64,000 nt of DNA from Symbiodinium natans. Lineage: Eukaryota > Sar > Dinophyceae > Suessiales > Symbiodiniaceae. Position 1 is the stretch's first letter. Every line of letters starts with the position of its first letter. The DNA lies in NCBI GenBank assembly GCA_905221605.1, contig CAJNDS010001891.1, positions 168,501-232,500 on the forward strand, given 5' to 3'. Both the position numbers and the translations under genes were made by a program. The notes under the pieces were generated by a model, which worked only from the letters and a program-made list of their open reading frames with translations, did no database searches and was not told the origin of the DNA. Shown in pieces: positions 57,758 through 64,000 of this stretch.

Positions 57758-57900
57758 GTAGGGTTTAGGGTTTAGGGTCTAGGGTCTAGGGTCTAGGGTC
57801 TAGGGTCTAGGGTTTAGGGTTTAGGGTTTAGGGTTTAGGGTTTAGGGCTTAGGGTTTAGGGCTTAGGGTTTAAGGTTTAGGGCTTAGGGTTGTAGGGCCT
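57758..57900 (+). repeat. TTTAGGG array with a TCTAGGG block
   Basis: Five consecutive TCTAGGG units inside TTTAGGG units. Confidence 0.9.
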
Positions 57901-57930
57901 AGGTGTTAAGGCCTGTCACCATATGTTTTT

Positions 57931-58015
57931 TCAGTGGCATCCCATTGCCATTTTGGGGTTGGCAACTTTCGAAAAAGAGAACCTTCATCCCCAAAGGGGC
58001 AAAAGGATACCACTG
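57931..58015. mobile_element. Foldback element, family K
   Basis: TCAGTGGCATCCCATTGCCA and GGGGCAAAAGGATACCACTGA-like ends are inverted with several mismatches. Confidence 0.65.
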
Positions 58016-58504
58016 AGCTACCAATGCAGGTTTTGGGATGACGCCCGTAAACCCTAAACCCTAAACCCTAAACCCTATCCCTGTGAGCATGAGCTCTGGC
58101 TCAGCTTTTGCCCCATAAGCTCCGCTACTTCACTCCAGCATGTGTGGGGGTTTGCGATAATAAGGAGTACCCTTTTGGGGGATTCCTATAATAAGGGTTT
58201 AGGGTTTGGGATTTAGGATTTAAGGGTTATAGAACTTTGGGGTATTTTAGGGGGACCCTATGTCGGGAAATACCCGTGTAGAGCCTGCGCAAAGAAGGAC
58301 TGCAAAGCATCACCTGGGCTCAACCCATGGCTTGATCTCAGACAAACTGCAACTTGCACTGCGCATCCCTGCATCATCATCCCCACCCTGATGTAGGGGC
58401 CTTAATAATTGAATAGGGTTTTGGGGGCTATTGCAATACAACTATAGGGATACCGTTAGTATTTTTCCGACCCCCCCTATAAAGAACCTTGAACCCTGGA
58501 AGCC

Positions 58505-58870
58505 TTAAGCAAGGGCTCCTCGACAAGAAAACCACGCCAGCCACATGCAGCCGAGATGGCTGGGCGTCGACCCTACCTTTCGGAGAAGCGCCGCGCAGGC
58601 TGTGGCATGCGCTGTGGCCGGCCACCTGAAAACCAAGGCCCCCTTTTTCCCGGTTAATGGTTTAGGGCTCGTTCGCCCCTTAGCATCGTACTGCAAAATG
58701 CCCTGTTTACAGTTTAGCGTTCCATGTGGAGTAAGTTGTGTGTATATGCACGTATTACTATAAGGACAAAGCCATTTTCTGACTGAGGAGACCATCGTTT
58801 CAGCGAAAAACTCGAGACTCGGGGTACCAGCCAGCTGAACTGTGTCAAACAACTCGAGAGACATGGCCAC
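58505..58870 (-). CDS. ORF with coding-like segments, structure unresolved
   Basis: About 120 open codons: SLELFDTVQLAGTPS, EFFAETMVSSVRKW at the start, and GALVFRWPATAHATA near CGAAAG|GTAGGG, a reasonable donor. The plus strand is open over 58540-58660 too (MQPRWLGVDPTFRR). The 5' part overlaps MITE B. Confidence 0.3.
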   Translation of the reverse strand: MAMSLELFDTVQLAGTPSLEFFAETMVSSVRKWLCPYSNTCIYTQLTPHGTLNCKQGILQYDAKGRTSPKPLTGKKGALVFRWPATAHATACAALLRKVGSTPSHLGCMWLAWFSCRGALA

Positions 58871-58952
58871 TTCTCGAAAAGATTCCTTATTAGAAGGCGT
58901 CCCCTCTTATTTAGGGTACCCAAAATTGGACCATATTTTAGAGAACTGACCA
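58865..58952. mobile_element. MITE family B, copy 3
   Basis: GGCCACTTCTCGAAAAGAT left, ATTTTAGAGAACTGACCA right. Confidence 0.7.
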
Positions 58953-58993
58953 CATGGCCGTATTGATACTGCCGAGATCTCAAGAACATCTGG

Positions 58994-59314
58994 ATGCGAC
59001 AAACAAGCCCAGCACAAAGGACGAGCATCGGATCGAAGTCCCGATCTTATGAACTCCTAAACAACAAACCCTCAAAACATCCCAAGACACCCCTGTGGCA
59101 AGCCATGGCGTCTCAAGAATGTGCGTTTTGCTGCGGCATGGCCCCTTCAATTCACGGCGGACGCCAGCAGCCTAGCTTAGACAGATCAGCTAAACTGGCC
59201 CGGTTAACCTCTCTGCCGAACAAAACGCTACTCCAGCATGCGAGAACGCAAGATATCCCAAAGGCCCAGCCAGTCACTAGACTGCTTCTAGGAAGAGACC
59301 GGGGTGTTCTTTAA
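58994..59314 (+). CDS. ORF, unknown
   Basis: ATG-initiated, 106 codons (GSKSRSYELLNNKPS, ECAFCCGMAPSIHGG, ARLTSLPNKTLLQHA). Basic, no domain. The segment is free of repeats, which is rare here. Splicing could alter it. Confidence 0.35.
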   Translation: MRQTSPAQRTSIGSKSRSYELLNNKPSKHPKTPLWQAMASQECAFCCGMAPSIHGGRQQPSLDRSAKLARLTSLPNKTLLQHARTQDIPKAQPVTRLLLGRDRGVL

Positions 59315-59360
59315 AAACCCAAAACCCTAAACCTTAAACCCTAAACCCTTTTCATCCAAG

Positions 59361-59427
59361 CGACCACGGTGGACAAGAACCATTCGCTGGCGGGGCTGTC
59401 CTGGGTCGCGGGACAAGGGCAAACATG
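59361..59427 (+). CDS. Candidate exon abutting a MITE B end
   Basis: TTCATCCAAG| acceptor, TTVDKNHSLAGLSWV, AGQGQT, CATG|GTCACT donor. The donor is the first base pair of a MITE B terminal repeat. Natural residue mix. Confidence 0.55.
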
Positions 59428-59455
59428 GTCACTTCTCTAAGTTAGGCTTCCATTT

Positions 59456-59637
59456 GGGGGGGGGGGGGGGGGTAGGGTTTAGGGTTTTGGGTCTAGGGCT
59501 TAGGGTTAGAGTTTAGGGTTAGGGTTTAGGGTTTAGGGTTTCGGGTTTAGGGTTGAGGGTTTGGGGTTTAGGGTTTAGGGCTTAGGGTTTAGGGTTTAAC
59601 CCCGAACCCTAAACCCTAAACCCCAAACCCTAAATCC
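59456..59637 (+). repeat. Poly-G tract then TTTAGGG array
   Basis: G18 run joins a TTTAGGG array with GTTTAGAG variants, then CCCTAAA units (59600-59635). Both orientations meet at TTTAACCCC. Confidence 0.9.
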
Positions 59638-59650
59638 TTCTTCTCGACAT

Positions 59651-59742
59651 CTGGGCAGGCGGCTCTAGCCCTAAACCCTTAACCCTTAACCCTAAACCCC
59701 AAATCCTAAACCCTCAACCCAGCTGGGCAGGGGGCTCCAGCC
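59651..59742 (+). repeat. Telomere array between 20-bp direct repeats
   Basis: CTGGGCAGGCGGCTCTAGCC (59651-59670) and CTGGGCAGGGGGCTCCAGCC (59723-59742), 18 of 20 identical, flank CCCTAAA/CCCTTAA units. CTGGGCAG| at each copy could serve as donor boundary (GC) and acceptor boundary respectively. Confidence 0.7.
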
Positions 59743-59814
59743 ATGACAGCATGCCTTGAAGATCTGCCAGGCGCCGTGCGCTTGGCGCGGTTGGCGCCTT
59801 TCCCCCATGCTAGG
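59731..59814 (+). CDS. Candidate exon at a duplicated junction
   Basis: GCTGGGCAG| acceptor, 28 whole codons (APAMTACLEDLPGAV, LARLAPFPHA), AGG|GTTCAG donor. Phase 0 both ends. Confidence 0.55.
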
Positions 59815-59934
59815 GTTCAGGATTTAGGATTTAGGGTTTAGGGTTCAGGGTTCAGGATTCAGGGTTTAGTGTTCAGGGTTCAGGGTTCAGGGTGTAGGGT
59901 TGAGGGTTGAGGGTTTAGGGGTTTACTTGGAGGC

Positions 59935-60037
59935 TCATGGGTAGCTATAAGTAGGGTTGCAAGTATGGCAGCTATATTCATACCCCAATTTGGGATACTC
60001 ATATTATCCCTACTTCTAGTCACACGTGAACCTCCAA
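59935..60037. mobile_element. MITE family C, copy 5
   Basis: ACTTGGAGGCTCATGGGTAG left; AGTCACACGTGAACCTCCAA right. Confidence 0.8.
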
Positions 60038-60185
60038 CTAGGGTCAGGAAACTGGCACAAGCTACAGGCACCTTGGCAAGAGGAAGGGAGAAAACAAATG
60101 GCTGGTCCCAGCAACAGTGGCCTCTCGACGAGTGATGCAAGCCGTGGTGTTGATGTGAGGGTGGTGCTAGAACGGGGTTTATTGG

Positions 60186-60280
60186 CATATTCCTCCTTAT
60201 ACTAACAGTCCAAAAAAGGGATTCGAGTACCTCCTGTTATATTCCCTATTAAGGACTGTTTCTAGAAGTGGCAACATCCC
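60186..60280. mobile_element. MITE family E, copy 4
   Basis: CTCCTTATACTAACAGTCC left; TATTAAGGACTGTTTC right, then GCAACATCCC. Confidence 0.7.
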
Positions 60281-60339
60281 AAATGGTTTGGGTTAGTGCG
60301 TCCTTTGTGGCGTGTCTTTCTGTACGGTTTACCGGATCC

Positions 60340-60475
60340 TAGGGTAGTTTCCATTCAACCTTGTTGTCCAGTAATCTGGGGGAATTAAAGGTTAACCTTT
60401 GGGATGATAAGGGGATCATATTACCCCAAAAAAGGATAAAGGTTACCTACTCTACTGCTCCTAGGTCAAATGATA
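60340..60475. mobile_element. Foldback element, family M
   Basis: TCCTAGGGTAG..GGTTAACCTTTGGGATG against CAAAAAAGGATAAAGGTTACC..CTCCTAGG. A related fragment lies at 278-340. Confidence 0.55.
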
Positions 60476-60998
60476 CAAACCCTGGACCCTAAATCCTCAA
60501 CCCTGAACCCTCAACCCGCAAACCCAACCCCACCACCACTCCCCCCCCCCCCCGGCAAAATACAAATCATCCCAAGGGAGCCTCGCTCCATGGGCCTGCG
60601 CCGCGCACCACCTCGCCCTGGGAAGGGTTAGTGGGCTTAGGTTTGCTTTAGGGCTTTAGGGTTGAGGGCTCAGGGCTTTTGTTTCAAAAGGTTTGGGGGC
60701 AATCTTGTAGGGCTTGCCCTAAGCCCCGAAAGACCTTATAAAGTCCTAAAGGTCTGAATACGTGTTGTTGACCTGGACGCCCCAAGTACCCTTTCGGATA
60801 CCCTAAACTATCCCCATGAAGGTCCACTTCACGCGCCTGCTAAGGGGTACTTGGGGGGGTCTGTCGAACCCATGCGAATTCTGACCATAGGTACCCTGGG
60901 AACCTCTGTAAGAAGGGTTTTGGGGTTAAGGACATAGGGCCATCACTTGTGCAAAATGGTTCTAGCCCTAAACCCTAAACCCTAAACCCTAAAACTTT
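60476..60998. other. Islands and ITRs
   Basis: C14 at 60542; 60583-60629 opens on plus (ASLHGPAPRTTSPWE) between CCCAAG| and GG|GTTAGT; the rest unique or degenerate; CCCTAAA array 60966-60990. Confidence 0.45.
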
Positions 60999-61002
60999 TT
61001 AG

Positions 61003-61112
61003 AAGAACAAGGCGCCACTGTGGTCCCAGATGGAGCTGGGAACTTTGTCCACAAAGCGGAAGCCACAGGCGCGGACATCGAGATTCCTGGCACCCAGAGC
61101 TCAGCTAAGTGA
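61003..61112 (+). CDS. Candidate exon, best single island
   Basis: AAACTTTTTAG| acceptor, QGATVVPDGAGNFVHK, EATGADIEIPGTQSSA, then AAGTGA (a stop, or AA|GTGAAT as donor). The residue pattern suggests a beta-rich extracellular or carbohydrate-binding type domain, but I do not assign one. Preceded by a CCCTAAA array and followed by a TTTAGGG array. Confidence 0.6.
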
Positions 61113-61207
61113 ATCTCGCTTTAGGGTTTAGGGTTTAGGGTTTAGGCTTTAGGGTTTAGGGTTCCTTCTAGGGCTTTATTTCTGGGCTCAGGGTTGACTG
61201 TGTCGAG

Positions 61208-61351
61208 TGCTAAAGCTAGCAGCGACCGCACAAGTATGAGTCGCGAGCAACTCGCGATCATCAATGTACAGTCTGCATCTGATCTGCGACATGGGAGAGC
61301 AAGTCACAGACCCTTCCACGATTCCTGGCACCGCTACTGTTCAATTCCCAG
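61208..61351 (+). CDS. Candidate exon
   Basis: GTGTCGAG| acceptor, 47 codons (SSDRTSMSREQLAII, SASDLRHGRASHRPF), CCCAG|GTTGTA donor. Repeats GATTCCTGGCACC seen in the previous exon. Confidence 0.45.
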
Positions 61352-61385
61352 GTTGTAACACGTCCCTGTGAATCCTAGTTAAAAC

Positions 61386-61482
61386 ATAGTAGAGCCCAGC
61401 GAGCCCAATACCCCTTATTTAAGGCACACATATATATATATATATGTACACATACATATATATACACATATATATATATATA
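61386..61482. repeat. MITE A left end and (TA)n
   Basis: AGAGCCCAGCGAGCCCAATACC then CCTTATTTAAGG, cut by a TATATA microsatellite (61429-61482). Confidence 0.75.
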
Positions 61483-61500
61483 CTCGTTTCTTATAGGATA

Positions 61501-61764
61501 ATGCGCTCTCCAGGAAATTGGCTGGCACTTGTCGTTCATGCGCCTTTGCGCTTCAGCACGTGGGCAGTGGAGGCTGCAACCAGGGTGGCCATGAACGCCG
61601 TGCCACGAAGCCTCGGGCAACCAACATACAAGTGTCGTACGACACTGTGGGAATCCCTCCCCCCTATCACCCCGTGCTATGAGCTGTTTGCGGCAAGCGG
61701 TCATCATCAGCAACCCATCGAGACGGGTGCTCGCCACACGAAACCTAGTTCATGGTTGGGATAG
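61501..61764 (+). CDS. Small ORF or terminal exon
   Basis: ATG, 87 residues and TAG: NWLALVVHAPLRFST, WAVEAATRVAMNAVP, RTTLWESLPPITPCY. The N-terminal third is moderately hydrophobic. TCTCCAG| within it could be an acceptor, making this a terminal exon. The minus strand is open too (MMTACRKQLIARGDR). Confidence 0.45.
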   Translation: MRSPGNWLALVVHAPLRFSTWAVEAATRVAMNAVPRSLGQPTYKCRTTLWESLPPITPCYELFAASGHHQQPIETGARHTKPSSWLG

Positions 61765-61835
61765 CATATAAAAACTCAAATGTCCATTCCTCATTGTGCT
61801 AAGTACCCTTAAACATGTAAAATGCTCCCCCCACT

Positions 61836-61940
61836 ATGACAAAGACACCTGGTGAACAAAAAGAGTTCGGATTGGGGCGAGTCAAGTCCGCTGAACAACT
61901 CGAGGAGTCCGGAGCGCGTCATGGGGGGTGTCATACTTAA
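61836..61940 (+). CDS. Small ORF or exon
   Basis: ATG, 34 residues and TAA: KTPGEQKEFGLGRVK, SAEQLEESGARHG, with GGGG|GTGTCA as a possible donor. Charged and helical. Confidence 0.45.
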   Translation: MTKTPGEQKEFGLGRVKSAEQLEESGARHGGCHT

Positions 61941-61941
61941 T

Positions 61942-62027
61942 GCCTTACTGACAAGTAGGTTTAGGGTTTAGGGTTCAGGGTTTAGGGTTTTGGGTTTAGG
62001 GTTAAGTGGAGGCCTTACTGACAAGTA
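61942..62027 (+). repeat. Telomere array between perfect 16-bp direct repeats
   Basis: GCCTTACTGACAAGTA occurs at 61942-61957 and again at 62012-62027; between them is a 54-bp TTTAGGG/TTCAGGG array ending AAGTGGAG. It looks like an insertion with target duplication. A MITE C right end (CCCATGAGCCTCCAAG) follows. Confidence 0.8.
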
Positions 62028-62284
62028 CCCATGAGCCTCCAAGTGGAGTGTTGCACAGCGTTTTGGCTTCCTGAACCCTCAACCCCTAGCTTGCACTGCC
62101 TTTGCAAGGTATAGCTGTCATGAGCTGGAGTTTCTTCAGGTTTAGGGCTTAGCTCATGAGGCATTGTAGCCGAAAGAAAAATCAACCACATGTAAGGGTT
62201 TGCAAAGCAGAGACTCTTTTGGTACCAGATTCATTAAAACCAACACGGACATGTAGGGTTCAGGGTTCAGGGCTTAATGTTTAG

Positions 62285-62351
62285 GGTAACCTGGACAATT
62301 CTGCATCTGAGCGGCGGGAAGGGATCGGTTGGATGGAGTGGCTGCCAAGAG
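62285..62351 (+). CDS. Candidate exon using a TTTAG acceptor
   Basis: AATGTTTAG| acceptor, GNLDNSASERREGIG, WMEWLPR, AGAG|GTGTAG donor. Both sites are good and the acceptor is part of a telomere-like unit. Confidence 0.55.
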
Positions 62352-62433
62352 GTGTAGGCAACGTGGCCTGTTGTCTCGATTGAGCGTCTGCGGAGTTTAC
62401 GGTTTTAGGGCGTCGAGATTCTGCGTCCTGTGA

Positions 62434-62700
62434 TTGCCACGAACTGTCACTAGCTGCATAGAGGACCTAGACCATCGTCCTAGGAGCTGCTTTGTGTGCT
62501 TGTTTCCTGCCGACGGGAGAAAGAAAAAGAGTCCTGTTCGGCCTGACACACACATTGGCAGAAAGCACAGTGAGCGAGAAGGAGATACGCAACGGGAGAC
62601 AGAGAGTCAGGCAAAAAAGATACGGAGATACAGAAATCGACACCAACGTCAAACTCGCCTCAAGCTGACATCATTGTCTCATGCTCTATCTAACATATAT
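62434..62700 (+). CDS. ORF, basic, unknown
   Basis: Plus frame with SCFVCLFPADGRKKK, SEREGDTQRETESQA then an arginine-rich stretch, running into a poly-Tyr/Ile tail from the TA repeat. The first 85 codons may be coding; the tail is not. Confidence 0.3.
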
Positions 62701-62704
62701 CTAT

Positions 62705-62753
62705 CGATCTACATATATATATATATATATATTCATATATATATACACATATA

Positions 62754-62789
<36 letters not shown>

Positions 62790-62812
62790 TACTTTATCTA
62801 TATATATATATA
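62705..62812. repeat. (TA)n microsatellite
   Basis: TATATA runs interrupted by CATA/CTCA. Confidence 0.95.
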
Positions 62813-62948
62813 GCCAGCATTGCTTTCATGTAACATGAGAAGATGCCCTGTTGCGTCCATGAACTCCATCTAGGGTTTAGGGTCTAGGGTTTAGGGTTTA
62901 GGGTGTAGGGTTTAGGGGTTAGGGTCTAGGCACATGGTCTCAGCTCAG

Positions 62949-63035
62949 AATTCCAGTAAGGTCCAGGCCAAATGCCAAGTTGAGAACCGCGGATCCATCA
63001 CGGCTGACTCTGGCAACTTGGATGCCTCCGGGCGG
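62949..63035 (+). CDS. Candidate exon, well supported
   Basis: TCTCAGCTCAG| acceptor, 29 whole codons (SSKVQAKCQVENRGS, ITADSGNLDASGR), CGG|GTTTAGGG donor. Phase 0 at both ends. The next 41 bases are pure telomere units. Confidence 0.6.
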
Positions 63036-63076
63036 GTTTAGGGTTTAGGGTTTAGGGTTTAGGGTTTAGGGTTTAG
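63036..63076 (+). repeat. Pure telomere array, possible 41-nt intron
   Basis: Exactly five GTTTAGG units plus GTTTAG, so it begins GT and ends AG. Removal joins CGG to GGTGATG. Very short for a spliceosomal intron; the alternative is that only its edges are used. Confidence 0.55.
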
Positions 63077-63138
63077 GGTGATGTCCAGTCACACTCTGTC
63101 TCCAAGAACCGAAATCCCTATCATTGACCCTCTGCAAG
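63077..63138 (+). CDS. Candidate exon after the pure telomere array
   Basis: TTTAG| acceptor; one frame reads VMSSHTLSPRTEIPI, IDPLQ to CAAG|GTATGG (good donor). The frame that is in phase with 62949-63035 instead reads GDVQSHSVSKNRNPYH then TGA at 63125-63127. Both are plausible. Confidence 0.45.
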
Positions 63139-63324
63139 GTATGGTTTTCATTGAATCGTGTTTTAGATGTTTGCTTAGCAGCCCTAAACCCTAGGCCCTA
63201 AACCCTAAACCCTAAAAGAGTCAATCAGTATACTCAGTAGACTCGGGCTGAAAGAAACAACCTCGGATTCGGAGTTCAGCTGTTGCTGTCATGCAGTTTT
63301 TCCGTGGGGGATTCGGGTACGCAG

Positions 63325-63430
63325 GGACTCCAATACCCCTGACTGGAAGATTATTCCCTAAAGTTATTACCAGGGTTCCATAGATGGTTTAGGGAATATT
63401 CCTAAATTAAGGTGTACTGGAGTCTCTGGG
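63325..63430. mobile_element. MITE family A, copy 5
   Basis: GGGACTCCAATACCCCTGAC left; AATTAAGGTGTACTGGAGTC right. Flanked by exon-like FFRGGFGYA (63298-63324) and RMELSDKLPSLSAF-stop (from 63437). Confidence 0.8.
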
Positions 63431-63439
63431 TAGGCCTCC

Positions 63440-63795
63440 GGATGGAGCTCAGTGACAAGCTCCCATCCTTGAGCGCTTTTTGAATATCGGACATTCGAGG
63501 TTCGTATTACGCTCAGGGTTGAGGGTGTAAACCGCGGCCAGCCATGCCTCTGCCGCCCGGCCCCCCCCCCCCAACCAAACAAACAGACCTAACAAGAAAA
63601 ACTCCCCATAGTAAACTACAAACATAGGATGCGGGGAACATTTCATACTAGGGGCTAGAAAGTGCTTCAGCATCAGGGGCGGAGGAAATTACAAAGCCGC
63701 AACACCCTCAACCCTGCAAACTATAAAACCTAAACCCGAAACTTAAACCCTGAACCCTAAACTCTAAACCTAAACCCTATAAGCCAAAAACCAAG
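63440..63795. other. Unique spacer, poly-C and degenerate ITR
   Basis: C13 at 63560, then ACCAAACAAACAG; CCCTAAA-like units 63705-63780. Minus open frames here have no domains. Confidence 0.45.
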
Positions 63796-63878
63796 GTGGT
63801 GCGTTTGCATGGGTCTTTTCGCCGCGCGTGGCAGCGGGGCCATCGACCAGGATGATCCCTCGTCCTGAAGTCGGAAAG
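63796..63878 (+). CDS. Candidate exon, well supported
   Basis: AAAACCAAG| acceptor, AFAWVFSPRVAAGPS, TRMIPRPEVGK, AAAG|GTTAGGG donor. CCCTAAA-type on the left, TTTAGGG on the right. No family recognised. Confidence 0.55.
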
Positions 63879-64000
63879 GTTAGGGTTTGGGGTTTAGGGT
63901 TTAGGGGTTTAGGGTTCAGGGTTTAGGGTTTGGGGTTTGGGGTTTGGGGTTTAGGGTTTAGGGGTTTAGAGTTTTAGGGTTTAGGGGTTTAGGGGGTTAG
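63879..64000 (+). repeat. TTTAGGG array at the window edge
   Basis: TTTAGGG, TTTGGGG and TTTAGGGG units continue to the end of the window. Interstitial in character (mixed units), so not evidence for a chromosome end. Confidence 0.9.

Noticed and set aside
62680-62838. Tyr/Ile-rich C-terminal extension of the plus frame at 62434
   Set aside because: Translation of the TA microsatellite.
63885-64000. Possible true telomere at the window edge
   Set aside because: Short, mixed with TTTGGGG and TTTAGGGG variants, and like dozens of internal arrays.

Overview
ORGANISM. This is eukaryotic nuclear DNA, most likely from a dinoflagellate and probably a Symbiodiniaceae-type genome. The evidence is indirect: TTTAGGG-type telomere repeats scattered through the whole window, short exon-like islands with GT, GC and occasionally GA donors and AG-G acceptors, an ankyrin/multi-pass membrane protein gene, long G/C homopolymers, and no bacterial-style gene packing. 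Other lineages with TTTAGGG telomeres (plants, some algae, some alveolates) cannot be excluded. There is no rRNA, tRNA, CRISPR array or clear spliced-leader relic.

LAYOUT. About 0-12 kb, 20-28 kb, 30-33 kb and 37.8-64 kb are a mosaic of four things: (i) well over a hundred short interstitial telomere-type arrays (ITRs) in both orientations; (ii) at least a dozen families of short foldback (MITE-like) elements of about 85-220 bp; (iii) homopolymers and microsatellites; (iv) unique islands of about 40-150 bp that read as exons. At 12.1-14.6 kb a minus-strand gene of unknown function fits a five-exon GT-AG model with all phases compatible. At 15.2-20.2 kb lie three tandem arrays (111-bp, 84-bp and roughly 200-bp units). 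At 28.4-30.3 kb is a composite inverted-repeat element flanked by a 10-bp direct repeat. At 34.7-37.3 kb a minus-strand locus encodes an ankyrin-repeat, multi-pass membrane protein. Both clear gene models sit in the ITR-poor parts.

INTERPRETATION. The most interesting pattern is the link between telomere repeats and splice-compatible junctions. Islands often have CCCTAAA repeats on the left and TTTAGGG on the right; donors such as GTTTAGGG and GTTTTAGGG, and acceptors such as CCCTAG| or TTTAG|, fall at array edges. Several arrays are flanked by direct duplications of unique or coding sequence (53777/53890, 61942/62012, 59651/59723), and others interrupt MITEs (22230, 53195, 47188). I propose that telomere-repeat arrays, and some MITEs, have been inserted as introns or into introns (introner-like behaviour).

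LIMITS. Islands of 50-130 bp are often open in several frames on both strands, and many look protein-like on both. Single-island exon calls are therefore hypotheses, not genes; strand is uncertain for many, and I name the alternative where I saw one. Confidence is higher only where splice sites and phase agree across neighbouring exons (12.1-14.6 kb, 37.8-38.6 kb, 42.3-42.6 kb, 54.4-54.7 kb). No homology search or RNA evidence was available.
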